In this document: one piece after another, positions 37,911 through 52,399 of the stretch | Layout of the letters: the number at the start of each line of letters is the position of its first letter | How positions within the stretch are numbered: the stretch's first letter is position 1 | Assembly: GCA_026413225.1 (NCBI GenBank) | Contig: CM048553.1 | Span: 23,002,501 to 23,066,500, forward strand | DNA length: 64,000 nucleotides | From: Otis tarda | Lineage: Eukaryota > Chordata > Aves > Otidiformes > Otididae | Direction of reading: 5' to 3' | The notes under the pieces: model-generated | The model's database searches: none | The model's input: only the letters and a program-made list of their open reading frames with translations | What the model was told of the DNA's origin: nothing | Translations under genes and position numbers: made by a program

Positions 37911-38799
37911 CGTTGGTCTTAAGCACTTTCTTACACTGCACCGGGAACCTGGGCCAAGGAAGATGTTCTGCAACTGCTCTGCATGCCAGAGAGGCTTCCT
38001 GGCTTGGAGTACAGCTGCCTTTCACAGCCCTTTTTCCCCATGCCCTCTGACGTAGCCTGGGCAGCAGAAACAAGAGAACTGCAAAGGCCAAGGCCACATC
38101 TTCAGAGTCCAGGCTTTGTTATGGCTGATGTAACAGGCAATCCCCCAGGGCATTTTGTCAGGAAATCCCTCTAATTTGTGGAGGAGGATGGGCATGGTGC
38201 AGAAGTAGCTTATGGCCTGCAGAGCCATCTGCTCCTACCACTGTCTGTGTTGATGGCGTTCAGCACTGCATCCCTAAGTGAGTCATGAAATCTCACCCAT
38301 TATGCTTCACTCGTACCTATTTGATTTTCTAAAAGTCTTTTCCACCAAGGAAATTGGAGCAGTGGCTCTAGAAAATATGTTTGCTGAGGTTCCTAGTTGA
38401 AGTGAGATTTTAAGGAATTCCACCCACCTCACTGCAGTTTTAACAGGGCAGTAACAAAAATGGATTTCAAAAGCAGCCTCCAAAGTAGACAGCAATGTTT
38501 TATAAGTAAGCATACCCCTTTAAAAGAATACAAAATGTATTTTGCTTGTCTTTGGTACTGCAGGTAACGTAAGAAACTATATTTTACATGAGTATCTATA
38601 TGCTAGGAGTGTCTATACTTAGCTGAGTGATTATCTTGCATGTTATGTGCCATTTATGGTCCCAAGGATTTTGTGGTCCGTGCGAATATAACCGCAAAAT
38701 AAATTCAGCCCTATTTTAATCTTAATTTAATGGCTGGAAAGATGAACTTACAGTTCAAATATTAAAGGTTGTTTCATTCACATTAGCTATTAATGATTG

Positions 38800-39110
38800 T
38801 TACTTGCCACACTTTTTCTTTATTTAACTCCCCGCTCGGATGGGAGTTATCTGAGTGAATGGTCCAAAGCCAAAGCTAAAATCCTTCTTGCTCACATTGA
38901 ACATCTTGGCATTAGCACAACTCAGCCATTTCTGGGAGAAACTTGAGTCTGCAGATATGCTCTTCTACGTTGCCATTTAAGGCAATTTGATTTTTAATTA
39001 TTTTCTTTCTCCTATACTACATTCACATGTATGTGGGTAGAGGATGTTAATGTGCCTATATAATTCTGTTGTATCTATGCAGAATCAAAACCTGTCCCTG
39101 CTTTGCTGCG
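38800..39110. other. Candidate conserved non-coding element in intron 1
   Basis: Non-repetitive stretch containing gggagttatctgagtgaatg, gtccaaagccaaagctaaaa and cattgaacatcttggcatta, with a complex texture typical of vertebrate enhancers. The call is by appearance only. Confidence 0.2.
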
Positions 39111-40881
39111 CTGTGTTGGCTGACACTGTACTAGAGCAGTGGACCCAAAGAGCTTTTCTCTTTGTGAACATCTAAGGCAACTCAGCTGATAGTCAGCATC
39201 CTTGGAGTAGACATCAAGTTCCTACTGGATGAGTGCTGCTACATTTCCTAACCTCTCTACTTTGTACGCTCTTTAAAACAATGTGTATGGTGCTCTGCCA
39301 GCTCTGTCGTGCTAGTGTGGTAGCACAGGGCTGCCTGGGAATTCAGGCTGCCTTTCAGCAATAATAGCAATTTGCTGTCCTTTTACTCTTCCCTTAAGTA
39401 ATTTTGTAACCTCAAGAGAAAAACTGGCCACTTGGGTTACTGGACCAGTTGTTGAAATAAATACATCAGCTTTCCTCTAGAACTGCTTGCTGCGGGTTGT
39501 GAGTGCATTTATGCACACACACCCCCATTGGGCTATATGTTTAGGTTTTTTTTCCCAGGGCCTAATGTAAGGAGGGGGAAAAAAAAAGTGAAGAGCAATT
39601 TTGATTTAGAATATATAGTCAGCAAAGCAGGAAGAATACCTTATTTTTGCACTGTGGAATGTTAATCTCCCAAATCCCAGGACATGCTGAAATTATCTTA
39701 ACTTTAAAATAAAGTGTATAGTAGTTCAGAGAAGTGGATGTCAAATAAAATAATACATAGCATGAAATGATACTGAAATGTATTCCTAAAAATTGGCATT
39801 TATAGATTTCCTAAAGCTGTCAAATTTCATAAGGAAAGGTGAGGAATTTTACATATTTATAAGGTGGTTAGCACTCTTGTAGTATTCACTGGAATTCTAT
39901 TTATGACTAAACATGGTAGAATAGGTTTTTAATTTATTTGGCTCATTCCTTTACAATATTGGTTAACTCTTGTATACTGTTATTTTTCTTAGCAGTTCCT
40001 TTGTAAGCATGAGAACAGAATTAATTGCAAGCAAATGACACAAAAAAAAAAAAAAGATATTATGTCCCTGCATGAAATACGTATTTTCTTAACCTCAAGA
40101 AAGTATCTGTAAACTTCTCTTTAGAATAGGTTTCAGGGCAGTGACATGAGCTGATAGAGTCAAGGAAACTTTTAAGTAAATGCTGTCATTTTTAGTGTGT
40201 TTAGCTGTACCTTGTATTTTCAGTTTAGCATACATATATGTGTGCATGTATGCATAACGTATGTGATCTTAGGCACGACACAATAGAGCATACATATTTT
40301 GCCCTTTAAGAAGCTGATTATTGGTCTTGTATATGTACTTTTTCATTTGCTTCCCAGCAAATTTCCCCAGCACATCCTGTTAATGCAGCTTCTGTGTATA
40401 AATTGAGTGTCTGTATGGTTTGGTTATTTAGAAATTCCTTCCTCCTGCTTTCCCTTTAAACATTTCTTGTATGCAGTAGATCACTTTCCAAACACACAGC
40501 TGTTTGTTTAAACCAGTATAATACTTTAAAATGCTTGCTTAATGCATAGACTAAATGGCCTACAAAACATTCACGTTGCTGTCTGTGCCAAGGAAGCAGA
40601 GCACACCGCTGGAATGCTTTCAGTTCTACGTATCTGCTTGTTAATGGGGAAGCAGACGCGTTTGTCGAAGTAAGAATGCCAGCAGCCCTTCATGATAGTG
40701 TTACTTTTAAACAGATGTGTGTTCTGCAGCACGAGTATAAGAAACAGAAGAGGTAAAACGAAAGAATCTGAGGGATTCTGTGCTGTGGGAGACAGCTTAA
40801 GCAGAGTGATGTTTACATCACTATAAATATCTAAAACAGGCTTATGCCAGGGTGTAAGCAAAACCCTGTTTCTGTTGTCAA

Positions 40882-40925
40882 ATGAACAAATTAGTAAATA
40901 ATTATGAACAAACTAGTAAATAATA
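40882..40925 (+). repeat. Two-copy 22-bp tandem repeat
   Basis: The unit atgaacaaattagtaaataa+tt (40882-40903) is followed directly by a second copy (40904-40925) with 20 of 22 identical. A minimal tandem duplication. Confidence 0.8.
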
Positions 40926-42429
40926 CAAGCATTTGTCAGAATCCAGTACTTTCTGACCAGGCTCTATTAGGTATGCCACACGTGGAGGGTATAATGTTTA
41001 ATATACAATGTACTTGTTTGAAGATATTTAACATTACAGGGGTTTTTCATTTAGCACAGTGATACAAAATATACTGAAATCACAATACCAATGTAACGTG
41101 CACATAGCAACTGGGAAATACAGCAATGGCAACAACAGTTCAATCACAACATCAGTGTGTGATACCTGTTGCTGGTCTCTGTAATGCTCACCATCATGAC
41201 GCTGGGCAATACCAGCGACCAGGAAGGAATACATGGCTTGCAACCAGCTCAAGCCCATTGCTATTTTCAAATTTATTTATTTATTTTGTTAGTTGTTCAG
41301 TTTTTATATTCTATGCTCAGTTGAGCCACGTATATACCTCCTCCCCATGCTGCTCTGTGAGACATTCTCACTCTTAATGAATGGAGAAAGATTTGATCCA
41401 CCCAACGGTGGTATACTCAGTAGATCCACTCAACTGACGTGGCTGCTCATCTAAAACAAAGGCCACCCTGGGGTCCCATTTGTGTGGTGATAAAGTCAGC
41501 TCTGTTTGCAGTGGCTGTGGTCGGGCACACCCTGTGTTATTCCCTGAGCTTCAGGGCATGTCGCCCTTGCCTGTCTCCTCTCAGCCTTCCTCCATTGTTT
41601 ATTGGCCAGTCACAGAATTGTACATTGAGATTTATCTCTACAGAGAACAGATAATTCACCGATTTGTTTGGTCATCCATTTCTCCTGTGGTTTGTTGGTT
41701 TTCAGCATCTTGATTCGTGAACCTCAAGAGTCCTTCAGTGGAGTGCCCACCCCTTCAGGGCCCCCCTAGACAGGCAATTATACAGCCTAAACTAACGTGC
41801 TTCTCCAAGTCACTTCCATGCATTCCCAAAGCCTGGACCACAGACCTCCAGGTTGAAAACCTTTGTCTCCCAGTGACAGTGGTAGCTGTGGGACTGTGAC
41901 AAGCACCACTGGGAATCAGAGCTGCAAGGTGACCAAGAAATATGAAGGGATGCTCCAGTGCTCTTCAGTCATGGAAAGCGATGTAAGCTGGATGAGCAGC
42001 GTATCAAAGCCCTGGTTGTTGGCACTTGGTGTTTTCATATAAAATGAGTCTATAAGAAAGATGAATGTTGCAAGTGTAACTGTAACTGTACTTTCCAATT
42101 ATGATTGTGAATTTGTGGAAGAGCCAATAACTTCTGATTTACATAACTGGCTTTCAGTGTAGGGGAATAGAAGGTAATTTTTAAAAATTCACAATTTTAA
42201 TCTGATTAGATATTTTATTTCTCATGGAATCTTAACAGCCCTAAAATTAATCCCCTGCCAAGAATTAAAATCACTGTGGCTGTTATGATAATTTAAACTG
42301 AAGCAGGTTTTGGTCGCTGACTCAGTTGTTACACTCTGCGTATAGATACAGTCATCACAGCTGAAATACAGACAGCAGAGCAACGTGGTTCAAAAACATT
42401 AATTGAAAAATTAATTGACTTGGATGAGA

Positions 42430-42790
42430 AGGCTTCTTCTGCGTGACTGACATTGGTTGAAGGAGTAAACAAAGGGTAATGACAAATGGCCGTGTGTCAA
42501 GCTGGGGATGCTTTACAGTGTTAGGATGAAGGGAACTGTAGTGGGTCCTATTTTATTTGAAGTCTTCATTCAGTATCTAGAAGAAGAACTAGATCACAGG
42601 TTAATTAGTTTTTTTAGTTATTCCAAATGAGGCAATATAAACATTGTTTTGAAGAGAAAAAATCTCAAAAACTTGGAATTATAATAAATATTTTTATATT
42701 TGTCATAAGAAAGTTTCAGTACAGGCAAGTTAGAAAGCATTAATCCTAATGCTATCATGAGGAGAAAACAGAAGTTATGGCAACTGGCAT
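42430..42790 (+). mobile_element. Possible ancient LINE (CR1-like ORF2) relic
   Basis: The part tagtgggtcctattttattt, gaagtcttcattcagtatct, agaagaagaactagatcaca translates to a 'GSYFI...VFIQYLEEELDHRLISFFSYS' pattern. This loosely resembles the 'SVLGP-LFNIFINDLDEG' reverse-transcriptase region of CR1 ORF2. Stops and gaps are frequent. The edges are guesses. Confidence 0.35.
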
Positions 42791-45700
42791 GTAGAGAAGC
42801 TAATGAAAGGATGCTTTTTAGGGTCAGGAAGAATCAGCAGCAGCCTCCACCCAGGCAGAAATGCCAACTGTGGCTGTAGAGGCTTTTGGGTGTTCAAGAG
42901 CAGTTGTAAACCCTGTGTAGTGCCTGTGCAAAAGTCCTTACTGCTCCAAATCAAACCCTTCCCTGGCACTATCACAAGCACATTACCTTTATGGAGCCAG
43001 GAGATTTTAGTGCTGCGGTGCTGGTATGCAGTGGTAGAAGTGCCATAGTCGGGAAGTGGCCAACCTTCAGTTACTTGGGATTAACACAGAATAGGGATCA
43101 ACCGCAACTGTTAATGTCAAACGCTGACCTGAAGCTTATCTGAGTCAGGAGAGGGACAGGCATCCTTCCAAAGCGGCCGCGGGGGTGCAGTTACTTGAGG
43201 AGGACGCTGGGGCTATGGTTCAGTGGTACAGCTGAGCTGACTTAATTGCCCATGAACTAGCAGGGATGGTCCCAGTTCCCCTCTTTTCCTCTGCCAGTGT
43301 TGCACTTGGCCAGAAGACTTAATTCCTCTCCACCTCACACCTGCCCTTTCCGCTGATTTTGGCACTTGGGGTTGTGTTGCTTCAGCAGTTCAACCTGAAA
43401 ACCTGGCAACGAGCCATGCATTTTGTTGGGCTGGTGCTGTGCTGGGTCAGTAAATGGAACCAACACGGCGACAGGGCCGAGGAGCAGCAGAGCAGCACAG
43501 GAGACGGAGCAGGAGTCCACAGCTGGGCCACGGAGGTGGAAGGGGAAGGGATGCTCCTGGTTTTGCCCTGGAGTAGCTGAGCAGCAGTGCTGAGCTCCTG
43601 TCACCCTGCAGAGCTCTCTGCTCAGGCTAGCTGGGCTGGAGCAATGATGTTGTTACCATGTGTAGCTTTGCCTGTGCTTAATTTTCCTCTCTGCCAGCTG
43701 GAAGCAACCTCTTCAAGGAATGAAGCAAATATAAATTGACTAGTTATTTGAAAAAGAGAACATGCAAGTGCCTAGATAAAATTTTAACACAAGAATTTGC
43801 CTCTGTACCTGTATTGGCTCATGTCAGTGGAGAGCTCTGATGAAAGTGGAAGCTGGCTTACTGCTGTGGGTGTGTAGAGAGTCACTTGAGTTGGGTTTAT
43901 TTGAATCGTTACAGTCGTTTGTTTAAAAAAAGACAAACAACTCAAGTAAAAATACACTCTTCCAAAGTGAAATCTGGCTTTGCTTTCACAAGTTTTGGAA
44001 ATAAGTAGGGGTTAAACCTAAAACTACTCAGAAATAAGCAAAAAAAAAAAAAAAAAGTGCTTGTCTCCTCCCTGCCCCATTGCACATACACTGGTTCGCT
44101 TGAACATGGAATACATCTGGTTTAAATTGTTTTCATCAAATGCATACTGTTATTAACAGAGTTAGGAAGAAGTTCTGAGAAAATGTAACGCGTCCATTCA
44201 CGGCTAAGCAAATCCAAGCTTTCCCTTTCTGCCCTCCCCCAGGCTGGAGCAGTGATGCAGTAGGTATAAACTTGGCTTCAGATCCCTGTGAGCTGTGCGG
44301 CAGCTGAGCTCAATGCGTTGTTATCCTCAGAGCTGATGTTGCAATATCAGCTGTGGTCTTGTCTGAGTCAGTGCAGAACTCTAATGCTCAGCAACTGAAA
44401 AATATTGGTGCATTAACTTTTCATTCCATATTGATCTCCAAACAGAGTTTCAAAGGACTCTATTAGGAAAAAAAAAGAGGGTTTTAAGCAGGGATTACTT
44501 TTTCATGTCTTGTAAAGAATGCATTATGCGTGTGGCAAGCTAAAGCTTTGAAATTCAACTTCCATCTGTGCTCCATGACAGTATCTTTATATAATTCTAT
44601 GTCTAAAGGACAAGGTTTGGAAATGAAATTAGTTTGTGTCATGCACAGTTCCTGTAGAGATCAAAGGCAGACCTGTTAATGCAACTATTGCTATTCATGA
44701 GTTTCATAGCCGTGTGAGTTTCAAGTTAGTTATAAATTCTTGTTTAATCACTTAACAATAAGATATCAGAGTCTCATCTGGGCATTATGCATATATCTTT
44801 CACTTTTTTAATTACAGCAAATTCTTACCTTTTTTTTCAAGAAATTAATTTTGGTGGTAATGCTTAAGGCTCTAACAGGTCGGGATATGCAAGACCTCTT
44901 TTAAATGTTGGACAGTTGTGTGATGAGTGTCTTTATTTTATTAGCCTTTAACTGCTCCTCCCTTTCTCTTGAGTACGTTGCACAGTAGCCTGGTTGTCAC
45001 TGGTGATGGCATAAATTGCTCTCGTTCTTACACTAGAGTTCCTTTTGTGATATTAACATTTGTGTGCATTATCACTAGGAGGATAATATATTTTGAGATA
45101 AACTAATGTAATTATCATTTTAGTTTCCAAATGCTTTGTTCAATGGATTTTAAACCCGAAGAGGCAAGTAGGGCACCTATCTGACCTTCCTATCACAGAG
45201 CACTGTGCTTTTTTTGAATACTGAGAATTGAGGCCAGTTATTTTACTTAAGCTAAACCATTTCAGTCTCCTGGAAATTAATTTCTTGTGCACTAGAGGAA
45301 CCAGCCACAGTGCCAGCAATGCCTGAGGCACTTGCAGTGGCAAGGAACGTTAGATGAGAAATGCAGATGAATCCAACTGTGCTGCAGAGAAGGGCAAAAA
45401 AGTCTCACGTGCCACTCAAGAGCAGCCTCCTCTGCAATCCCAGATCCTGCTTGTCTGCTGAGATGAGGTGAGCACGATGCATTGATCGGGTATCACAGAG
45501 GGGCTTCTCTGCGCCAGCAAAGAGACTGGACTATGCTGCTCCTGTTGCATCGAATCTCTAGTGTTTCTGAAGAAGAGGAGCAGAGGAGAGGAATAAAAGA
45601 AAAACTCGGAAATCACAGTCAGTTGTGCTTTGGGGGGAGAAAAGTGCCTTCTTGGCTTGTGAGGTGTGAGAGTTAATTATAGTCATCGCGCTACAAGTGC

Positions 45701-48700
45701 TCAGAGCATGCAGATGACCATACCAATAGTCTTCCCTGTGACCTATAAAGTAGAAAAGTGTTTAGCAAATTCAGATTGCAGTGCTAAAAAGAAGCACTGC
45801 AGACAACCATTTGGTCTGATTTTGTAAATGTTCTAGAATCAAACATTAATTCTGTTCACTCCAGAATTAAACATTAATTGTAAGCCTTAATTAAATACCT
45901 AGAACTAAAATTAAAGCTGTTTGTTTTAAGAAAAAAAAAGAAAATAGTCTTCCCATAGTCTGTCAGCGTAAGTGAACTTGCCATCTAGTATGCTGTGCTC
46001 TTGTTGCTAAGAAATGACACCTGAATTTGCTTAAGTTTGGTGAACAGTTGTTGGGTCATACTCTCCCTTTGTCAGCAAGACTAAATGTCCTCAGCTGACT
46101 TTTATTTTGCAGTTTCACTGTTATGCACTGCGATCCAGCCTTCTTTCACAATAACTGGTCAGGTTCTTCAGATGGCCAGTCCCAAGGTTGCTTCCCTGTC
46201 CCCTGGATTTTTATGTGGCTGTCCTCTGAACCCCCCTGCTTTCTGAATCCTTGAAGTCTGAGCCTGAGAACCAAGCCCTGCTGTGAAGTCCTGAGAAGAG
46301 GCCTGGCCAGTGCTGTGGATAGAAGGATCTTTCTGCCTCATGCCAGGGACTGCGGCAGTCATGGTATAATTTCAAGAGTCGCTGAACAGGCAATGAGCAG
46401 GAGACCTCCTGCATCCCACCCTTTACATGATCAGGTTCCCTGGAAATCGATGGCAGACACTCCGCCCCGTTGAGATCTTGGTCACCTGTGGTGGAGGGGA
46501 GGGCTGTGTAACATGGACCAGAGCCTGTTCTGAACAGAGGATGTAATGGTCTTTGCTGTGAATCTTCTACAAGCATGCCCTGTGGGTGGTTTTTTTGGGT
46601 TTTTTTTGTGGTTTTTTTTTTTTGGTGGTATGAACTTACTCTGCTACTATTTTGAAGCTTGGTTGTCAATAGAGCCTTCTTGCTGCACCTTAGAAAGACA
46701 GGACAATATGTCAATTGGCATCTGTGGCTAGGGGCTGGGGAACACTCCTTTTTCTAGGAAAATGTTTTCCTTTAGATAAATGAAAATCCTATTGTTTGGC
46801 TGAGGGGTGACCTCGCACATGGGCGAAAGGTTAAGAGGCAGAAAGGCTTATCTGTTTGGCATGTAGGATTCAAAACCAGGCATGCTGCCAGTAAGCTCAA
46901 TCAGAGCGGAGGATACAATTTTATTTTAAATAAAGTTCATAATGGCATTTTTTAAATAAGCAGGAAGTTTTCTTTCTCTAATCAAAACCTAGATAATTTA
47001 AATATCTCTCTCTTTGGTAATATCCTGACATTGTCCACGGATAGGGGACCCCCAGAGGAAAAGATAACGGCTGCCTATGTCAGCCTGTTCTCAAAAGAGA
47101 TCATCTGTCCAGCAGACATCAGCAGGAGCCTGCCTGACAGGGGTGTGTGCACAGAAACCAAATCATAGGATTGGGACCTAAATAAGAATATAATCTTTGA
47201 CTTCCAATCTGTGTCATAACTTTTCTGTGTTTATTTCGGTATTTGACATCTCACAGTGTGCCATCAGATGGCTCAGGATTTTTCTTTCTATGTAACATTT
47301 GGCTTTTTAAAAAAAAACAAGCAAACAAACAATACTTTTCACTTTTCAGAAGTGTGGTTATAGCAGACAGCACTGATTATACCAGTTCTGAAGGAAACTG
47401 TTCCCAAAGTGGGAATTCAGAGCAATATAAAGAGCAGTTGTGAGCCTAAGAAGAGGGGTTGCGACTGCCGAAATAGTTGTCTTAAGGTTACTTGTACTTC
47501 AGAGGACGCAGTACAGTTCATAAAGCAGATGGCACAGGAAGGATTGCTCAGAGAAAGTTTAGGCTTACTAAAATCTCAAAAATCAGATTAAGAAAACAGA
47601 TGGGATTCTGGATTGGAATGCTGACATGTAAGGGGCTTTTTTGTCTTTTTTTTAATGTCACTTTCCCAGATTATAACCTTGGAGATGCCGAGGGTTTTTA
47701 TGTAGCTGACGGTAAATTTAGTACTAGAAAACTGGGAGGGAGATACACTTCAGCAGCTGTTTTCACTGTAACTAGTAGTTTTGGTTTGTGCTTGTTTGAA
47801 AAACAAGATTTGATTGCTGAAAGAAAACAAAGGAATATAACTGTAAGAAAAGAGATTTAGGATAGACTTAATTGCTTGAGCATACACGTACAGCAACCTT
47901 GATCTCTTTGTGGAATGTAACCCTGTATTTGCTGTTTTCCCACTTTGCTTTGGGATTCTTGAAGCCCAGGTGGCTTGCACTATTTAACGTTTGCAAGTGG
48001 CCCGTTCCTATCTGTGCTTTCGGACAGGAACACACGGTCTTTTTGCCCATCCAGACAGGGTATGTTTGCCCATAGCTTATCTCCTGGAAGTGAACAGTTA
48101 ACATAAGTAGCTCTTGCTTTGGACGTAAAACATTCCTGTAGGAATAGAATGGCAGGGCGTGTGCTACTGGTGCAGGCAAATGACACTGGCTCTACCTGTG
48201 CCCACTTGCATTTTGCTGAAAGCCAATATGTGCCAGACAGCCCAGCTCTGAAAAAGTCCCATTCGCACCACGCTGGTCAGGAGCCAGGTATATTAGACAG
48301 AGCTGTCAGCTCAGCCATGGCCTGTCCTGCATGTGGCTGGCCTGTCTGGGGACATGAGGGAGATCATAGCTGCCCTGGGTGCATTCATCAGGCCAGGGTC
48401 TGTCATTGCAGCCATCTCTGCTTTGCGGTGGGAGAACATCAGCACTGTGCACCTTTACGTCCTCTTCCTTCCTGTAGGACCTCACCAGTAGCACAAAGCA
48501 AAGCCCTTTCAGAACTTGGGAATTGAATATTCCCACTGTAGTAAACAATGGAAAGCACAACAGTATCACAAATCTGTGGAAGAATGGAGCACCCTTCTCT
48601 TTAGCACTCTTCTGCGGTCCTTTTGGTTCCCTGCCTCCATCGTGTTCCCCACTTACTGCAGATGTCCTTCCTTCTCTGAGTCCATGTGTCTTTAATTCTG

Positions 48701-51700
48701 TGTGAGCTCCTTGCTGAAGTAGGCTGTCAAACTCAAGAATAGTGTATCTGCTTTATTCCCACTGTTTTGCTGAGATTACCAACTAAAATTCTTTCCAGAT
48801 ATTTTAAAGAGTCTGTTCCTTAGCTAATAATGAGTCTTCTAAGCAGCTTTTTCTAGCTAAGTGCTCCTTTTAGTATACCTAATGCTTCAGTCTAAGACCT
48901 CCTTATTAATTTGGGGTCAGACTGATCTTGGATCACTTGCTGTCCTTACTCTGCTCTCTTCTTTCCCTTCTTCAGTCCTCCTGTTCTTCAAGAAGTGTCT
49001 GAATCTCTCCTAATAATTCTGAAACTTACTGTATAGCTTGAAGTTTTCATAGTAGTCTCTATAGATTCTCACTGTTTGAGAGAAGGTTTTCTTCAACAAT
49101 TTCTCTCCGGTTTAAAGCTTGTAATCATTCTGTTGCTGTGGAAATTACTGTGGTAATGTAGGTTTAGTGTTCGTGACTTCACTGCTGCATTAGATAAGAA
49201 GAAAAAGGAGCTGTTGCGTGGGAGAAAGCCCTGAATTAAGCAAGTTGTATACATTTCACACGTGTGTCAGGGAAGATAACACATGAAAAGGAATTAGGGT
49301 TGTTCAGGCTGCTAGGATTTTCTCTGTCTTCTCAGGAAAAAAAACATGTCTAAATATTAAAAAGGAGGAGAAAAAAAGTCCAGTGTCTGATCTAGGGACT
49401 GTGATTTGGAACAGCAGTTCCAGTCCGTTGCCTTTTGGGACATCAGTCTTCTATCTTGGGTGATGACCTTTGTAGTTTCTGACTGGAAATAGGATTTTGG
49501 AAACCCTTATCCTTCCTTATCAGAAAGAGAGAAGGATGCAGACAGAAGCCCTTATGTAGCTATAGAGTGAAGGATAAAGGAATTTCCTGGTGGAAATATC
49601 CATGGCTAGCTCTCTTGTTTGGGAAGAGAGTTGGATTTGTGCATATAGGAAAATTTTTGTTTATCAGTCTTTTTTTCTTGGTCAATTTTAGTAGTAATTA
49701 TTATAGCACTTTAGATCTTTATAAGGAATTAAATAATTTGATACTTCTGTTGTTTTCTTATCTTCTTCCTTGATTAGTATTTAATATTCCAGAGCTCCTT
49801 GTTTCCTTCTTATATGTGGTTGGTTTAGAAAAGGCTAAACTTTAATGTTCCTGAAATTGCTAACCACAATGTTCAGCTTGTCCTGTTCCTTGCTTTTTTT
49901 TTCATGCATGGCCCATTATTCTTAACCGCATCTCTTCTTCAGTGTTCTTTGCTAGGCAATTCAAAGTGGGAAACATTAACAGCACAGCTGTCTGGCTTTG
50001 GATCTAAGCATATTGTTCCTGCATGTTTAGAAAATAAAAACTTAGATTACTTTTTGCCCTCACCTTTGTAAATACACGTACAATTTGTAAATACATGAAT
50101 ACATATGCATTTCTCCTTTGATTAATGTGGCTGCTTTTCACATGAACACGATTTCAGAAGTTGCTTGGTGGTCAAGGCAAGGTTTCTAAGGAGGCATTCT
50201 GTATGTGCACACCAGAGTACATGGACACTGTTTTTCAATATGCGTTGTTTTCTTTGGCTACTAAATGCAAAACTGCGAACAAGTCCAGAATCTTTAATAG
50301 CTAGAATGTATTTCATGCTGATCCCCTCTAAATTGGCATCCTCCATTACCAAATTCTAAAGCGAGGGCTGCGATGATGAGGAGTTCCTCTAATGGGGTTT
50401 TTGTTCAGGGCTGCCTGATATTTATATTTTCTGTACTGTAGGATTCAGACAGAAGGTCTCCACTTATAAAAGGGCCCAATATCTTTCTGGCTGAAATGCC
50501 CATAGGACAGAGGTACTGATATTTTTGTATTAAATTCTGACATATTTTTAAAATTCTATATTGTTACAGTATGTTTCTCAGCATAGTCAGTTGTGTCATT
50601 TCACTGTTGAAATTCACAATAGAGGTTTTGTTGAGTTCTTTGTTGTTCTTGGTGTTATGTCTTTCTGGCTCAGGGCTTGCACCAAAATAAGTTCTTAAAA
50701 TCCTAATGCACAGTAGTAAGATAACAGAACTGTAGCGCCAATGCTGTTCTGTAGAAACTAATGTATTGGTTTTAAATAAATAGGAAGGGGAGATCACGCT
50801 CTCTTTTCTGGGCAGCACATGAAGAAATGAGTTGTACACGGAGTGCAAGCGTCTTGCTTGTTAGTGGCTGAATTCCCCTGACAGGAAAAGGGAGTTTGCA
50901 AAATATCCTCTACTACCTTGGGGAACGGAGTAAGCTGAGGTAGGGTACTTCATGCAGGAATAACAGAATTTCCAAATATGAGGGCGAGAACGAGAGAAAG
51001 GGGCGAGTGGAAGAGAAAAGAGGGAGGTACGTACTCATTTAGGAGAACGAGGTGACTATAAACAAAAAAATCCAAGGAGTGGCTTGGTGGAGGCATTGGG
51101 GCATTGCTGGGTCTTTTCAATACAGCATTGCATTTAAGTCATAGTTACTGAAGAAGGACAACAGCTGCTACTTTAGAGCATGGAGCAGAGGAGCTATTGG
51201 AGGGGTAGAAAAATACTCGCAGATATGGAGGAATGCCTTCCCAGGAGACTGTCTTGCACAAGCCACTCCACTTTACATAACAAAAGCCTGGTGACACAAT
51301 GCATGGTTTAGTCATAGGAGTGCCCCGGAGTCGACAAATATCGTACATCTGGAAACATTTAAACAAGTAATTAGTTTCTGGAAAAACAGTAAATTACTCA
51401 AGGAAAATGTAGTCCATTGTGTTAGCTTCTGACTACATGTCTGCAAGATGTATGATTCTCCTGACTGCCTTAACCATCACTTCTTTGCTTCTTACACCCA
51501 CCAGTTGTATGTGGGAACAGGTAATACGGCAGTGCCAGGGCTGACAAGCAGGTATCACTGGGTGTGGTGGCATTTTTGCCCCTTCAGAAAAAGAGCCAGT
51601 GAACAGGGAGGCAGGGGGAGGTGTTCCTCTCTCGCTCACTGCTAGAGCTCTGCATCCCACCTGGTCCTCCTGTGCTTGAGGAGAAGAACCTGATCCTGTG

Positions 51701-52399
51701 GGATTTCACTGCTTTGGTTAGGCATCACCAGGGAAGTCCTCTGCCAGCTGGGGCAGTCTCTCCCAGCGGGGCTGAAAATCTCCGACTGTAACACAGCTCG
51801 TTCTGTTGTCCACTTTCTTCCTGGGCGTCCATCAGAGCAGATTTCCTCTGTTCCTTTGCTACGTAAAGAGAGAAAAGTTTCAGGGAAGGGGTGAGGGAGC
51901 AAAGCCCACTTCTCCAGCCTTTCCGTCTCCCCACTACTGGTGGAGAAGGCTGGCTGGAGCAGAGGCACAGCAAGGCCTCTTGAGGGTTACGGTGCCATGC
52001 TATCCGTGGCTAATCGTGATGTTTGATAGTGTGTGCATTTAGAATTATGCTCCTGTGAGATTGACATGTTGCCCGACAAAGGGAATATTGCCTGCCCCTG
52101 GTGATGTGCTGCCCCGCTGTGTGTGGGTCATAGGTGGGATATAGGTGCCTCCACAGCTGGAGTTAGCAGTAGGGCAATAATTCAGGACCTGGTCTGGCTT
52201 GTGGCAGGATCTGCAGTGTCTCTAAAGAGTCACTGCCCGAACTGCAGTCCAGGACAAGAGGTCACACTTGGCACCAAAGTGTCAGAGGTTAGCACTGGGC
52301 CCCGTGTCTTTTTGATCATTGGTGTGCTAGCATGTTCTGACTGCTGCCTCCTGCAGAAGCTTTTTGGACGATAATTGCTGTGGTTGTTTGTCATTGCAG

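Larger units (their letters stand above)
1..52399 (+). other. FAM171A1: FAM171A1 intron 1 (3' portion, at least ~52 kb)
   Basis: Everything from the window start to the acceptor at 52398-52399 appears to be one long intron. No frame shows a run of recognisable protein similarity bounded by splice sites, and the longest open frames (up to ~170 codons) lack such features. Exon 2 begins with two bases completing a codon, so intron 1 is phase 1. Content besides the entries listed separately: 450-4100, 7100-10600, 14990-17990, 18320-22290, 32600-35300, 38000-42400 and 42800-52390 are largely unique AT-rich sequence with short homopolymers, in which I see no gene. The 5' boundary lies outside the window and the real intron is longer. 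An unannotated non-coding transcript or alternative first exon cannot be excluded from sequence alone. Confidence 0.75.

Noticed and set aside
38545..38569. Second abutting acceptor/donor, gtactgcag|gtaacg
   Set aside because: It has a good pyrimidine tract, but the donor departs from GTAAGT at positions 5-6; kept only as a weak alternative to the site at 28080.
43173..43180. GCGGCCGC (NotI site) in a short GC-rich patch
   Set aside because: An isolated 8-mer with no wider CpG island; not evidence of a promoter.
46211..46714. 167-codon open frame on the - strand
   Set aside because: No recognisable family. The N-terminal part is translated poly-A/poly-T (KKKTTKKTQK). It may be a relic of an unrecognised repeat but is not supportable as a gene.
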